This document shows, in pieces, positions 47,996-58,726 of a stretch of 64,000 bases of DNA; position 1 is the first letter of the stretch; each line of letters opens with the position of its first letter. The notes beneath the pieces were generated by a model, which made no database searches, was not told the DNA's origin, and saw only the letters and a program-made list of their open reading frames with translations. Source of the stretch: Metallyticus violacea (Eukaryota; Arthropoda; Insecta; Mantodea; Metallyticidae); the NCBI GenBank assembly GCA_030762175.1, contig CM060831.1, positions 137,528,501 to 137,592,500 on the forward strand, read 5' to 3'. A program made the position numbers and the translations under genes.

Positions 47996-48521
47996 GAAAA
48001 GCAGTGATTGGAAAGCAAGGGCCACAATGTAGTGAATCCCAGGTGTATGCGTGTAATTTTAACCCATAAGATGACATATTTAATAAAGCCAATTTAGCAT
48101 GATTTAACAATACTTATGTTCATACTTGCTTGTTTGTAATATCAATATGTCCTGTATATTCTATAAAAATACATAATATATAAGAGTTGAAATGTACAAA
48201 ATGAGCACAAAATGTTAGGAAACCTATTTTCCTAATATATAAAGAATAAGGAAGCGAAGAACCGGAAACTGTGGAACGAAAAAGCAGTCTAAGAGAAGAA
48301 AGTGAAAATATTTGATATAATACTATTGACCTAGGAGTGGCTGGTAATAGCAAGGTTACACATTCGAGCCCAGCCTTGGAAATGATTGAAATTCAATGTC
48401 TTGTTTGTTATCTGTGCCATTCCCTGGTTAATTTGATAAAATAATATGCCATATCTTAGTTTTAAACAAAATTTACGTACGGACCCAAGTAAAGCTATGT
48501 TTATTACGAAACTATAACTTG

Positions 48522-49170
48522 AGAAAAATCCGTCACCAAGATGAATAACTTCAAAAAAAGAACAGGCATCCAAATTAGGTGCATTTGATTAATGAAATGA
48601 AATAAGTTATGGTATTACTGTGTGGTATTAGGGAAACAAAATTAGAATTCTTACAGTCTTCTTGCAATCTTACAGTATTGCGAAAGATAAACCACATTTT
48701 TATAATTATCTTTGTTATTAAGATTAAACCACAAAAGTTAATGGTATACTATTAATTAAATGAAATATATGAACACTGATACATAAAGCTATACTGTGTG
48801 GATATTTTGAACATTTTTAAATGTAACCATGAATTAGCCTATTCATATCATTTATTATATTCACTAAAATAGAGAAAAATGACAGCTTCGATTTACTTTG
48901 TGCTAAATCATATGATAAAACATATCTTAAACCCAAAATTTATAAATAACTCTATCGGCACCAATATGTGTTTTTTCACAACAAAATTTCGTTTAAATAA
49001 ATAAAAAATAATAGTTTCTGAAAATTAAGGAAACTGGAGCATATAAACAGTGTTTAATGAGATGCATCTGTTTTATATTTAACCAAAGCACTGTCGTGAA
49101 GATAGAAAATGTGTAATATTAATCTAATATGAGTTTGAGAACTATTTTATGTAAGAGCCCTCTGTAATAA
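48522..49170 (+). repeat. Dispersed repeat family E, copy 1 (single inverted monomer)
   Basis: Segment A (48522-48905) matches 53046-53405 in the same orientation: AATGAAATGAAATAAGTTATG, GATTAAACCACAAAA, AATTAAATGAAATATATGAA and ATTCACTAAAATAGAGA are shared. The rest (48926-49170) matches the reverse complement of 53556-53900. It includes one monomer of the tandem array at 53776-54894 (ATCGGCACCAATAT, TAGTTTCTGAAAATTA) and the tail ATTAATCTAATATGAGTTTG...AGAGCCCTCTGTAATAAC. No coding content. It looks like a nonautonomous element or foldback whose arms differ in orientation between copies. Confidence 0.75.
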
Positions 49171-49259
49171 CATTCAGTATGCATTACATACTTTTATTAC
49201 AATAATATTTAAATAAAATTTCAAAGCCACTGAAAATCGATGGAACTTTCGATTGTATT

Positions 49260-49526
49260 TTTTTTTTTATTTATTTATTTACGGACGCTCTTTAACATCT
49301 CAGGTCATCAGCATCCCATTCAATTCAGGGCGTGAAACGGCCGACAAATTTTGCTCAGATGCCTCTTCTTTCAGACTTGAGCTTCTTTTTCGTGCATTAA
49401 ATGTACGACACGGGACCCACGGCTTTACTTCCCTTCTGAAGGAAATCATATTTAGGATTTTTACGCCCAAAAAAATTCATCGAGCCTGGCCGGGTTCGAA
49501 CCAGCGACCTTGGGTTTAGATGGCAT
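49260..49526 (-). mobile_element. SINE-A copy 15, head slightly truncated
   Basis: (T)n-TTATTTATTTATTTACGG tail, CTCAGGTCATCAGCATCCC, GCGTGAAACGGCCGACAAAT, TTCCCTTCTGAAGGAAATC, TTTTTACGCCCA, CGGGTTCGAACCAGCG (B-box) and CTTGGGTTTAGATGGCA. Homology then stops before the A-box. The antisense frame 49253-49519 is the same shared artefact as in copies 1, 5 and 11. Confidence 0.95.
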
Positions 49527-51119
49527 ATTGTTGATTGTGTATATTTGCTTAGTGCACTGTAATCGTTTTTAAACAGTAACATGTTTTGTTTTATTGACAC
49601 ATTTAAACTTCTTAAATGCACAATGTTTCTTTCTTTATTTCTCTCTATTTTAGTGAATGTAATCATAATCATAAACATGATTACATTTAAAAATACCCAT
49701 ACTCTATAGCTTTGTCTATCAACGGTCACGTTTCATTTAATTAACAATATGCCATTATTTTTGTGGTTTAATCTCAATAATAACAAAGAAACTAATTCTG
49801 AAAATGTAGTTTCTCTTTTGTAATATTTATATATATCTAGAATTCTAAATTCCCCTTACTTTTGAAAGTTAAAGCGATTTCATTTTAGACATTTATTTTA
49901 AATGATTTTGAAGGGGGAAAATTAATGTATTACAGCTCAGTTAATCTTTTATTAATTAGCTTTAGAGTTTGCCATGGTAATTAACATACAGTAATGCAAT
50001 AACTTTAATTTTATATTTTTAGGTTATTCAAATTGCTGAGGAATTCGCTTAGCTTATGCAGCTTCTTTTTTGTTAACTGTTCCACTGTTTACAAGTCACA
50101 CACACTCGCTATAAGCAAGTGACATGTGGGAGGTACTTTCGATGCTCCAAAAACTGCAAATAAAAGCGGTCATCTTAATATACCGACGGAAATTGTTACA
50201 GATTGCTGCACAAATAGTCCTCCGTTGGAGGTCAAGGTGAACTGTACAGATGTGAGAGTAGCAATGCAAACAGAGTATGTGCATTCTTCGCGTTTAGAGA
50301 GGAACGTTGCAACAACGTAGCATGCATGTATCATATACTTCATTAAAGTATAGCATTTAATTTTCTCGTGCTTGGAAAGTACGTGTTCGAAACTTTCGGT
50401 CTGTAAGAAGAATAGCAGTTAATTTTAAACACTTAGGATCCCGGTCTAAACTAAAAGTCATTATTATCTCAAATATTTAACTAGGGCATGCTGAAGTAGC
50501 AATAGGCGTAGCAGGACTTGCAATATTAAACAATTTTTCGACTATGTGACGTATAATAGCATGGTGACGTCATACTACTGCTGGAATGCCACTTTCAAAA
50601 TATTCTGTAGTACTGCATGTGCATCAGGACCTTGGTGAGTTAAATGCCCTCTTTCATGGCTTCATATAAACAGTCCATCAACCGGCTGCAACTGGCCAGA
50701 TATGTTTAATGTTTGCTGCCGAAATTAAGGCTACCGTTATTAAATTAATAAATTGAGGGTGCAGAGTCATATTTATAAAAGCATTGATTTGCTAAGGATA
50801 TTTATTATGTATATATTATAATTAAACGATTTAGAGATAGGTTTAAGAGGAAATGATATAATTTGTGACTTGTACTTTATATGTATGTTATTTAGCAGGT
50901 AACTGTAATTTACAAAAGGCATTGTTTACATTGACTGGAGCCACATGCAGGTAAACATGAGAGAAAGAGATAGAGATGACCCTTGTACCCTTAGTGACGG
51001 CTCGTGCGCTGACCCTTCCTTAGTGTGACATACAAAAGGGAAAAAGATTCCGGAATTTCTGTCCATGTGAATATTTAGGAAGGAAATTCGAAAACAAAAA
51101 CTTAAGTCACGCGTCTAGC
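49527..51119. other. Gene-free stretch, nothing recognised
   Basis: AT-rich; opposed frames at 50096-50320 overlap and show no motif. A CRE-type octamer TGACGTCA lies at 50565-50572 without promoter context. Confidence 0.45.
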
Positions 51120-51190
51120 CTGCGGATGGTAAATCATCGGCAAAGACGAACAAACTAGGAAATAGCCATAACGGGACAGAGTTTGGACAA

Positions 51191-51541
51191 ATGAGATATA
51201 GCAATAATTTTAAAATGGAATGGAAATGTCAGAACGAAGACGAAAACGTTTTATTACAGGCAGGCCGGGAGTACAAAGTGTTATGCCGCCTATTCAAGAG
51301 CAAGTGCGCGAAAGTAAATGGGGAAAATGCGTGCGTTATCTATGAGAACATTTGGCAATCAATAACTAAGGGAGGAAAAAGATATTACTTTAGAAATCAG
51401 GCATGTAAGGAAGATGCCGAAATGTATGACTGGCTGTTCTCGGAAAATTCAGGCTTGTGGGAAGATATTGTAGATCAGAAGGGGGAAAATAATTTTAGCC
51501 AATGGGCATCGAATAAAAATCAACGAATGAGAAGAACTTAG
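51191..51541 (+). CDS. Unrecognised open frame, 116 codons from ATG (open from 51120)
   Basis: The frame is open for 140 codons from just after a TAG at 51117-51119 to a TAG at 51539-51541, the longest clean non-repeat frame in the window. From the first ATG it encodes MRYSNNFKMEWKCQNEDENV, a charged Cys-containing middle (CRLFKSKCAKVNGENAC) and aromatic segments (YENIWQSITKGGKRYYF, MYDWLFSENSGLWEDIV). The predicted protein is hydrophilic with no signal peptide or membrane helix, and I match it to no family. The TAG before it could be read as a weak splice acceptor. A 106-bp-arm hairpin begins 98 bp downstream. It could be an exon, a gene fragment carried by a repeat, or chance. Confidence 0.3.
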   Translation: MRYSNNFKMEWKCQNEDENVLLQAGREYKVLCRLFKSKCAKVNGENACVIYENIWQSITKGGKRYYFRNQACKEDAEMYDWLFSENSGLWEDIVDQKGENNFSQWASNKNQRMRRT

Positions 51542-51639
51542 CGATACAATAAATATTTTAAGATAGCCAATGGTGAACATTATAACTCAAGAATAAAATA
51601 ATAAACGAGGGAATTTAATTTAGCGAGAAGCGTGGCGAT

Positions 51640-51964
51640 GATATAGAAAAACAGGAGTACAGGATCAAAAGTGGATTGCTTTATTTTGAAGTTTTGGGCA
51701 GTTAGAAGATAGGAGTTAACAGAGGGAGATTTTGAGCAGTGAGTTGTGAGAGATAGTTGGTGGAAGTCGTGAGAAGAATAGTTAACTAGCAGTTAGTAGC
51801 GAAGTCAGCGATGAGCAGTCAGGAAGTAACCACCAATATTTTTAGATGTGAATAAAATAACTCACTGCTCAAAATCTCCCTCTGTTAGCTCCTAACTTCT
51901 AACTGCCCAAAACTTCAAAATAGAGCAATCCACTTCTGATCCTGTACTCTTGTTTTTCTATATC
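51640..51964. repeat. Long hairpin: 106-bp inverted repeat around a 113-bp loop
   Basis: Arms 51640-51745 and 51859-51964 are equal in length, without gaps, and differ at only 5 of 106 positions (about 95% identity). In a plus-strand transcript three of the five differences would be G:U wobbles, leaving two mismatches. The arms have no clear frame or family. The structure could be a MITE with long terminal repeats, an inverted duplication, or the source of a long hairpin RNA processed to endo-siRNA. No flanking target duplication was identified. Confidence 0.92.
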
Positions 51965-52229
51965 AACTTGGTGTATCTTTTTTTTAGGGGGGGGGCAATA
52001 TATTTCTCGTTCCCGTGGATCTAAACAGAGGACCCTTGGATCAAACCCAACCGAATTGGAGCAGAAGTGACAGCGAGTAGCCGGGGAAACAACGAGACCA
52101 GGACCAGCAGTCAACAACATAACCGCATCCAACATACACACCTAACCAAACCCACTCCATAATAAATATACTGCTCATTCTGACACTAATAGCGTGGAAC
52201 ATTTTGATATCAAACATACGCCCACGCAT

Positions 52230-52655
52230 CCCCTATTATTCCTACTCCCGCTTCAAGATAACGCACGTCCCCATTCTGCTGGTGTCACACAAAACAATAT
52301 TCAACAATTCGGTTGGGGGCAGTTCAATCACCCGCCATACATCCCCGATCACGCACCTTCTGGCTACCACTTGTTCTTGAACATAAAACGTGAGCTTGGA
52401 GGAAGGCGCTTTGACAGCGATAACGATGAAAAAAAACGGTGTTCAGAGTGTTTTTCTTCACTGGGGGCACCTTTCTTTGAATAGGGCATACAAAAGTTGA
52501 TTTCCCGCTATGACAAATGCCTGAACAATGGTGGCAACTATGTCGAAAAATAGATTAAGGAATTCTCTTTCATGTACAAATAAATGTTGTTGTGATAACA
52601 AATATTTTATGCTTTTTTTCCCAAACCGGTACTTACTTTCCGGACACGCCTCGTA
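52230..52655 (+). mobile_element. 5'-truncated mariner (third lineage) with 3' TIR
   Basis: Translation from 52230 gives LLPLQDNARPHSAGVTQ, with the second catalytic Asp in QDNARPH, then NHPPYIPDHAPSG and YHLFLNIKRELGGRRF. The third catalytic Asp is replaced by Gly (PSG for PSD) at the correct 34-residue spacing. A TAG at 52482-52484 interrupts the frame, after which GIQKLISRYDKCLNNGGNYV and EK lead to the natural stop at 52551-52553. About 75 bp on is the end CGGTACTTACTTTCCGGACA followed by CGCCTCGTA (52627-52655), a typical mariner terminal repeat at a TA. The N-terminal two thirds and the 5' TIR are absent. Confidence 0.85.
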
Positions 52656-53045
52656 TAATCTACATCAAGATAAATTCATTAACATATATTTCGAACATGC
52701 ATTTTATAATTCCATTTATGCAAGCAGTACTAGCTGCCTTACTGCGCGATATCCTACTTTTACTATATAGTTTGGGAGGAAGAAGAAGAAGAAGATAAAG
52801 AAGAAAAAGAAAAAAAAAGAAAAAAACAGCCTCCACAGAAAGCCTAGATGTATTAAATGCTACTCTTACAAACGGTACCGCAAACTAATAAGTACGGACT
52901 AAGCTCTTTGCACCCCCGCGACACTGTTAATTGTGGAGGTTCTTTCACGCATATCTGCTATGTACCTATCTAACCAGTAAGGTAATCTGTGTTATTCACG
53001 GGCCCCCTGAGTACGGCTGCATTTTGGGGAAGTGCAGCTGCCGCA

Positions 53046-53227
53046 AATGGAAAAAGTCCGTCACTAAGTGACTTCCTCAGTAACTTGAATAAATTTAAAC
53101 ATGAGTATAAAATCCAAATTATGACCTTATTAATTAGTGAAATGAAATAAGTTATGACAGTATGTATGGTATTTGGGAACAAAATTACAATTCTTGCAAT
53201 CTATAAGTATCACAAAGAGAAACCACG

Positions 53228-53280
<53 letters not shown>

Positions 53281-53775
53281 GATTAAACCACAAAATTAAA
53301 TGAAATATATGAATGGGTATTTTTAAAAAATTTAAATGTAATCATGCTTATGAGCTGAGCCCTTGATATCGTCTCTACATTCACTAAAATAGAGAGAAAT
53401 AATAAAAAGTTTCGAGTTGTGCATCAATCAGACAAAAACAAATTACTATTTAAAAACAATTACAAATATACGCAATCAACAAAATAAATTTAAAAGTTTC
53501 ATCGATCTTCGTTGGTTTTGAAGTTTAATTTAAATACCAGAGTAAAAACATGTAACGAAACATTTTCTGAAGGTTATTATAGAGCGCTCTTTCACACAAA
53601 TATAGTTTTCAAACACATGTTAGATTAATATTTCTCATTTACTGCCTTCAAAAGGATGTTTTTGTTAAATATAAAATATATGCATCGTTATAAATACATT
53701 TATATGCTGAATTAATTTGTCTTTTTATTTTAAAACATTTAGAGAGAAAATTAAAACGCAAGAGGGCTTTTAAGT
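53046..53775 (+). repeat. Dispersed repeat family E, copy 2 (leading part)
   Basis: 53046-53405 matches segment A of copy 1 (48522-48905) in the same orientation. 53556-53700 matches the tail of copy 1 in the opposite orientation (TTATTATAGAGCGCTCTTTC, ATAGTTTTCAAAC, TTAGATTAATATTTCTCATTT, GTTAAATATAAAA). It leads directly into the tandem array that follows. An (ATT)n tract sits inside it at 53230-53281. Confidence 0.75.
53230..53281 (+). repeat. Microsatellite (ATT)n
   Basis: About 50 bp of pure ATT. It lies inside family E where copy 1 has the non-repetitive TTTTTATAATTATCTTTGTT followed by ATTA, so the array arose after the copies diverged. Confidence 0.96.
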
Positions 53776-54894
53776 ACACCCCTACTACTAAAGGTCCGAT
53801 TTCCCTAATTTTCAAAAACTAATTTTTTCTTATTTTATTTGAATATTATATACTGAAAAAAATAATATTGGTGCCGCTAGAGCGATTATTAAATGTTGAG
53901 TTTCAGGTAAACCCTCACTCCTAATGGCTCGCTTTCCCTGATTTTCAAGATTTTTTTATTGTTTTATTTAAATTGTATAGTTTCGTTGCGAAAAAAACAT
54001 AAATTGGTATCGGAGAGTAATTTTTAAATTTTGGATTTCAGGTAAACCCACACTCCTAATAATTTCATCTCACTGATTTTCAGAAACAATTATTCATATT
54101 TTATTTCAATGGCCTATGCCGAGAATTGCAGCCTCTAAAGAGATTTTTAAATTTCGCTTTAACCCCTACTCTTAAAATTTCGATTTTCACCCCCACTCCT
54201 AATAGCCCGATTTTCATAATTTTCAGAAACTATTTATTATTTTATTTAAATGGTATATAATGAATTTTGTTGTGAAAAAATCAAATATTGATACCACTAT
54301 AGCGATTTTTAAAAATTGGGTCTCAGGTAAACTCCCCATTACAATGAGCCCATTTCCCTGATTTTCAGAAACCATTTTTCTTGTTTCATTTAAATGGTAC
54401 ATGCTTACTTTTGTTGCAAATAAGTAAATATTGTGCCCCTAAAGCGATTTTTAAATGTTGGGTTTTAGGCAACCCCCCATTCTTAACAATCTGATTTCAC
54501 TGACTTTCAGAAACTATTTTTCTTATTTTATTTCAATGGCATATATCGCGTTTACTTTAAAAAAATTAATTTGTGCCGCTAGAGCGATTTTTACATTATC
54601 TTTAACCCCCACTCCTAATAGCCCAATTGCCCTGATTTTCAGTAAAAGGTTTATTAATTTACTATAATGAAATATGCCCAGTTTCTTTCAGAAAAGACAA
54701 AAATTGCGACCGCTAAAGCGCTTTTATTTTTATTTTTTCAATTATTTTTCGCTTTAGGTTAATCTGCACCTCCAAAGGCCCAGTTTTGCTGGGATTTCTG
54801 ACTCGACGACTCATGTTAATTGATGATTATATGACGAGTTTCGTTGAGAAAAACAAAAATTGTGACCGCTAGAGCGTATATATGCATTTTAATA
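53776..54894 (+). repeat. Diverged tandem array, about 8 monomers of 131-157 bp
   Basis: Monomer starts are recognised by an ACCCCCACTCCTAAT-like block at about 53776, 53910, 54045, 54189 (with an extra partial start at 54162), 54330, 54471, 54604 and 54760. Each monomer then has TTTCCCTGATTTTCAGAAAC, TTTTATTTAAATGGTATA, a TTTTGTTGCAAAAA-like block, a GTGCCGCTAGAGCGATTTTT core and TTCAGGTAAA. Divergence between monomers is substantial, so the array is old. No coding frame runs through it. Confidence 0.88.
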
Positions 54895-55104
54895 TAATTT
54901 TTTTTTCCTCCATTGTCACTTTCAGTGCCCAGTGACTAGTTTGGTCGCTTAGATGAAGATGTGAAGAAAAGGTTTCAAAAATCGTTTCATGGGTATAACC
55001 GCAATACATTCCTTCGGAATTCGCTAAAAGGGAGATAGAATCGTCGTGCTTAAAGTTACTATTTATATATTTACTGAAAACATAAAAGTATGTTGTATTT
55101 AAAA

Positions 55105-55108
<4 letters not shown>

Positions 55109-55173
<65 letters not shown>
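55109..55173 (+). repeat. Microsatellite (AAT)n
   Basis: About 65 bp of AAT. The minus-strand poly-Ile frame through it (54869-55186) is not a gene. Confidence 0.97.
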
Positions 55174-55174
<1 letters not shown>

Positions 55175-58100
55175 TATAATAATCACTCGTCTGTGTTATA
55201 AGAGATGCTGAAAAAGAAGCCCCTCAGTAACAATACAATGCCGGCATCGGCACAAGAAATTCCTATATTTCATCAAACTTTTCTTCCGTGAGAATATGCC
55301 ACTTAGGAACATATTTCTCGTTATTGAAAAATCGTGATTTCGTAACTTTCTAAGTTTGCGAGCAGTTTCTGCATCGTTTTACCACCTATGTATCGCAATA
55401 TGTATATATTAATAGGCTATATTATTATGTAGTGTTCATAACTAACGAAGAACAGTTTACACACGAAAACACAACCACTCGCTGATAAAGCCTCCCTCAA
55501 AATAATTACAAGGAGCGACCTGCGCATGTTCATACGGCCTTGACGACAGATTTCTCCCTCATTCTGCCGGCCAGTAGCCCAAATTACCATGGAACAAATA
55601 CTCATAAAAATATATTGTATTTTTGTCTCGATACAGTCGTACGAATTTGTAATTTTTCTTTGATTTGTTGCATGGAAAATGTTTATTTTTGGGAAAATTT
55701 TGAAGAGTATTGTGTCAATCAATAAATATGGAAATAGTTATTATTTAATTAGAAACAATAAACTACTAGAAATTGTTTAAAATAGGAGCATGTCTTACTC
55801 TCCTTTGGAAGTGCTTTCAGAATAAAGTTCATATATTTATTTCTGTTGACTATGTAAGTACTTTATTGTTATTATTTTTAGTTCATTTGATATTTGAGAA
55901 CTATTAAATAGTTTTTTTTTTTTTCATTTTAGCTTGAGCACATGTATCACTAATAAATTTCAGCAATGAAATAACATCGGTAAACAGGGAAAGCCATACA
56001 TCTTTGCGGTTTAGTAATAATACGTTTGCTTGCCATAACTTTCACAGCTGACTTGTGTGGTTAGAAAACAATGTATTAGGGGAAAAAACAGTTGAAAGTT
56101 GTACAGTGGAAGTTTCTCTTTTATTTTAAATACATGATAAAAGTCAACGTGTACATTTAATTTTTAAGGGACGTTTGGTTTAAATTGATATGTAGGGTTT
56201 TTAATGTAGAATACTTGCTGGCAATCCATATCCATGGAACACTCCTGTAGAATGTAAGTTAAAAGTTTATTAAAAATATAATGATAATTACAAGTGATAA
56301 GCACCCATGATATTTCCTATTCAGGGTGTAAGTAAACATTGTGCCAGATAGAAGAAACATAAGGGACGAAAAGTATTCCGAAACGCTTCATGCTTGAGAA
56401 CAATTCTTATCGGCGCCCATGCTTAATGAAGTAAGAAAACATGATAAGAGCTGTATTTCTGCAAATCTTCGACACGAAGCTGATAAAACACTTTCTAAAG
56501 CTGCATTGTCTTCGCCGATACATATTTAACTCAACAATTCGGTTCTTATTCAAGTCTTCAGAACACTGTGGCTTATATGCAACCTTCCGAAACACAGTCA
56601 CGAAAAAAGTTAACGCTTTAAGAGCAATTGTAAATATACCCCAGATTAAATGATTAGAAAAAGAGCTCTTATGGAAAAAAGCAGTGTTTTCTAATTAATT
56701 TTCATATAATGAGTTTCAATCTAACTTGTTTGAAGAATAGATCTTCAAATTTTGGTATTCTAAGTACTATCACAAGAAGTCTAACTTTTGTTAAAGAAAA
56801 TGACAGCCTCTTGTGATATTTGACTGAATTATTTTACTAATAGATAAAATAAACAATGAATAAAATAAGGATAATAGCACACACTATTATTTAATACGAT
56901 GTCTAATTTTCTTAGATATATATTTCAACAGCAACAGCCAATTACTTTCTTAAATAAACAAATAAATTTTGATTTGCGATACGATCAGTGCCATCTATGA
57001 CAATTAACCAAGAAAATAACAAAGAAATAATTAAAATATTAATTTTTATTATAAACACAAAGTATTAAAGTATATATAATCTTAATGAAATTAAGAAATC
57101 AGAGACATAATTAAATATGCCCCTAATGTACAATTATCACCTGCCTTGTTAATCACATAGCCTGCGAAACAGACAACAACTGCAAATCAGAAGCGACGGT
57201 TTAAAAATGGAAATAGAAATCGAAAAATTTAAAATAATAAATGCTCTGATCGGTTCAATTTCAATTTAATTCAATTCATTCTTGTGTTAAAGTGAACTGT
57301 TATTTGTACAAATAGTCATCAACATTTTTGACGGGAGGACGGGAGTAAAATCCTCTGAAATCATTAGAAAATATTAGTTTTATATAGTTGTCTGTATATT
57401 CAGATTGAAAAGTTAGTATTGGGTGTTCAAAGAGGCCAGAAAAGCTTTAAAACAAACCGCACAAACAACAACAATAATAATATATTTATTTTACCTGGCA
57501 AGTTCTCTATTACACTTTACCAGGGACAATTACAATATATACAGTTAATGGCATTTAACAATTTAAGCACAGTACTAGTAATTGTTGCGTTCTCAAAATA
57601 ATAACCTTCAAGCAACTATAGAGTATGACTGGAATGTTGTCCTTGCCTTTGAGTAGACTCAGCGTTAAAAGCTTGTTCATAACCAGCTGAAATTCAAGAA
57701 AATCTGCAAATTTAACTACCATGGGCTAGATAAACACAACCTCCACCCCATAATAAAAATCGTGCTTTAGTTATAAATCTTCTTCGCTCATTCGGTCTTC
57801 ATCTCGGCTACAAAATGTTCCAGCAGTACTCTCTCCGCTTCCTAAAATCTCAACTTATATAAGTTGCTGGAATTGTTCTTTCCTTGGCTTAACAGACATT
57901 GTACCGGAAAACACTTTCCGATTGACACGATTATGTTCGGCCATCGTAATGTTTCTGATTTCTAAAACATGCCCCACTTCCTGTTGTAATTTTGGGAGTG
58001 ATTTTTGTTGGTAGACGTTCAAGATGTATGTCAATTTTGTTTAGTTTTTTCTCTTTCAAAACAGTATGTTTTGGCACATGGGTTTGTTAAGCACTCAACC

Positions 58101-58261
58101 AGTAGGTTTAAATTTACGCACAAGATATGAATTGTTATGGAATGATCAGAAAAGTGCTGAATCAATTCCGCACTGATGCTAACTTAAATGTACAATATTT
58201 AGAAAAACCCGGGCAAGTGCCTCAAGTAACATTTTACAGGAGAATAAAATTTATTCGTTTA
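55174..58261. other. Gene-free 3.1 kb stretch
   Basis: AT-rich with opposed chance frames at 55417-55725 and 56407-56653. Around 57460-57560 the sequence ATTTTACCTGGCAAGTTCTC followed by ACTTTACCAGGGACAATTAC recalls 3' ends of some insect LINEs read in reverse, but I cannot support a family. Nothing else was recognised. Confidence 0.45.
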
Positions 58262-58426
58262 TTTTGGTTTATTTAATGATACTACTTAATAGCTTGGTCA
58301 TTAGCGTCCCATTTAATTTAGAGTCGACAATTTTGCTCAGAGGCCTCTTCTTTCAGGCTTGAGGTTCTTTTATGTGCCGTAAATCTACGACACAGCTTTA
58401 CTTCCTTTCCGAAGGTACTTATACTG
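58262..58426 (-). mobile_element. SINE-A copy 16, head truncated
   Basis: Plus-strand order is TTTGGTTTATTTAATGATAC, GGTCATTAGCGTCCCATTTA, a deletion of the GGGCGTGAAACGG block, CAGAGGCCTCTTCTTTCAGG, GTGCCGTAAATCTACGACAC, a deletion of GGGACCCACG, and CTTTACTTCCTTTCCGAAGG. Homology ends just past the stem-loop, so the tRNA-like head is missing. Confidence 0.92.
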
Positions 58427-58726
58427 GAGAATCTGCAGGAGCGCATACTAAGTTCATTTGAAAATTAATGCCTAATAACCTTCTCCAATTTCCTCGCGAT
58501 TATGTACCAGTTTTTACACGATATGGATATTACCATAAGAAAACGTTACTCTACAGTGAAACAGTACTTACGGCCCACTTCCATGTAAATATAAATATAA
58601 TATAATATGTATGTGCAAATCTAATCATAAAATTTTGTTAATATACATATCAAGTATGTATATATGTGTATAATATGATACAACTTATGCTATTTTTATG
58701 TACTCAAAAGGGAAAGTCCGTTGGAG

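Noticed and set aside
52020..52130. Another tRNA-like SINE suggested by GGATCAAACCCAACCG
   Set aside because: Only a B-box-like word is present; no A-box, arm pairing or second copy was found.
54869..55186. 105-codon minus-strand frame starting with poly-Ile
   Set aside because: AAT microsatellite plus unrelated flank; no domain.
57460..57560. LINE 3' end suggested by ACCTGGCAAG and ACCAGGGACAATTAC
   Set aside because: Based only on a vague memory of similar insect repeats; no coding or second copy here.
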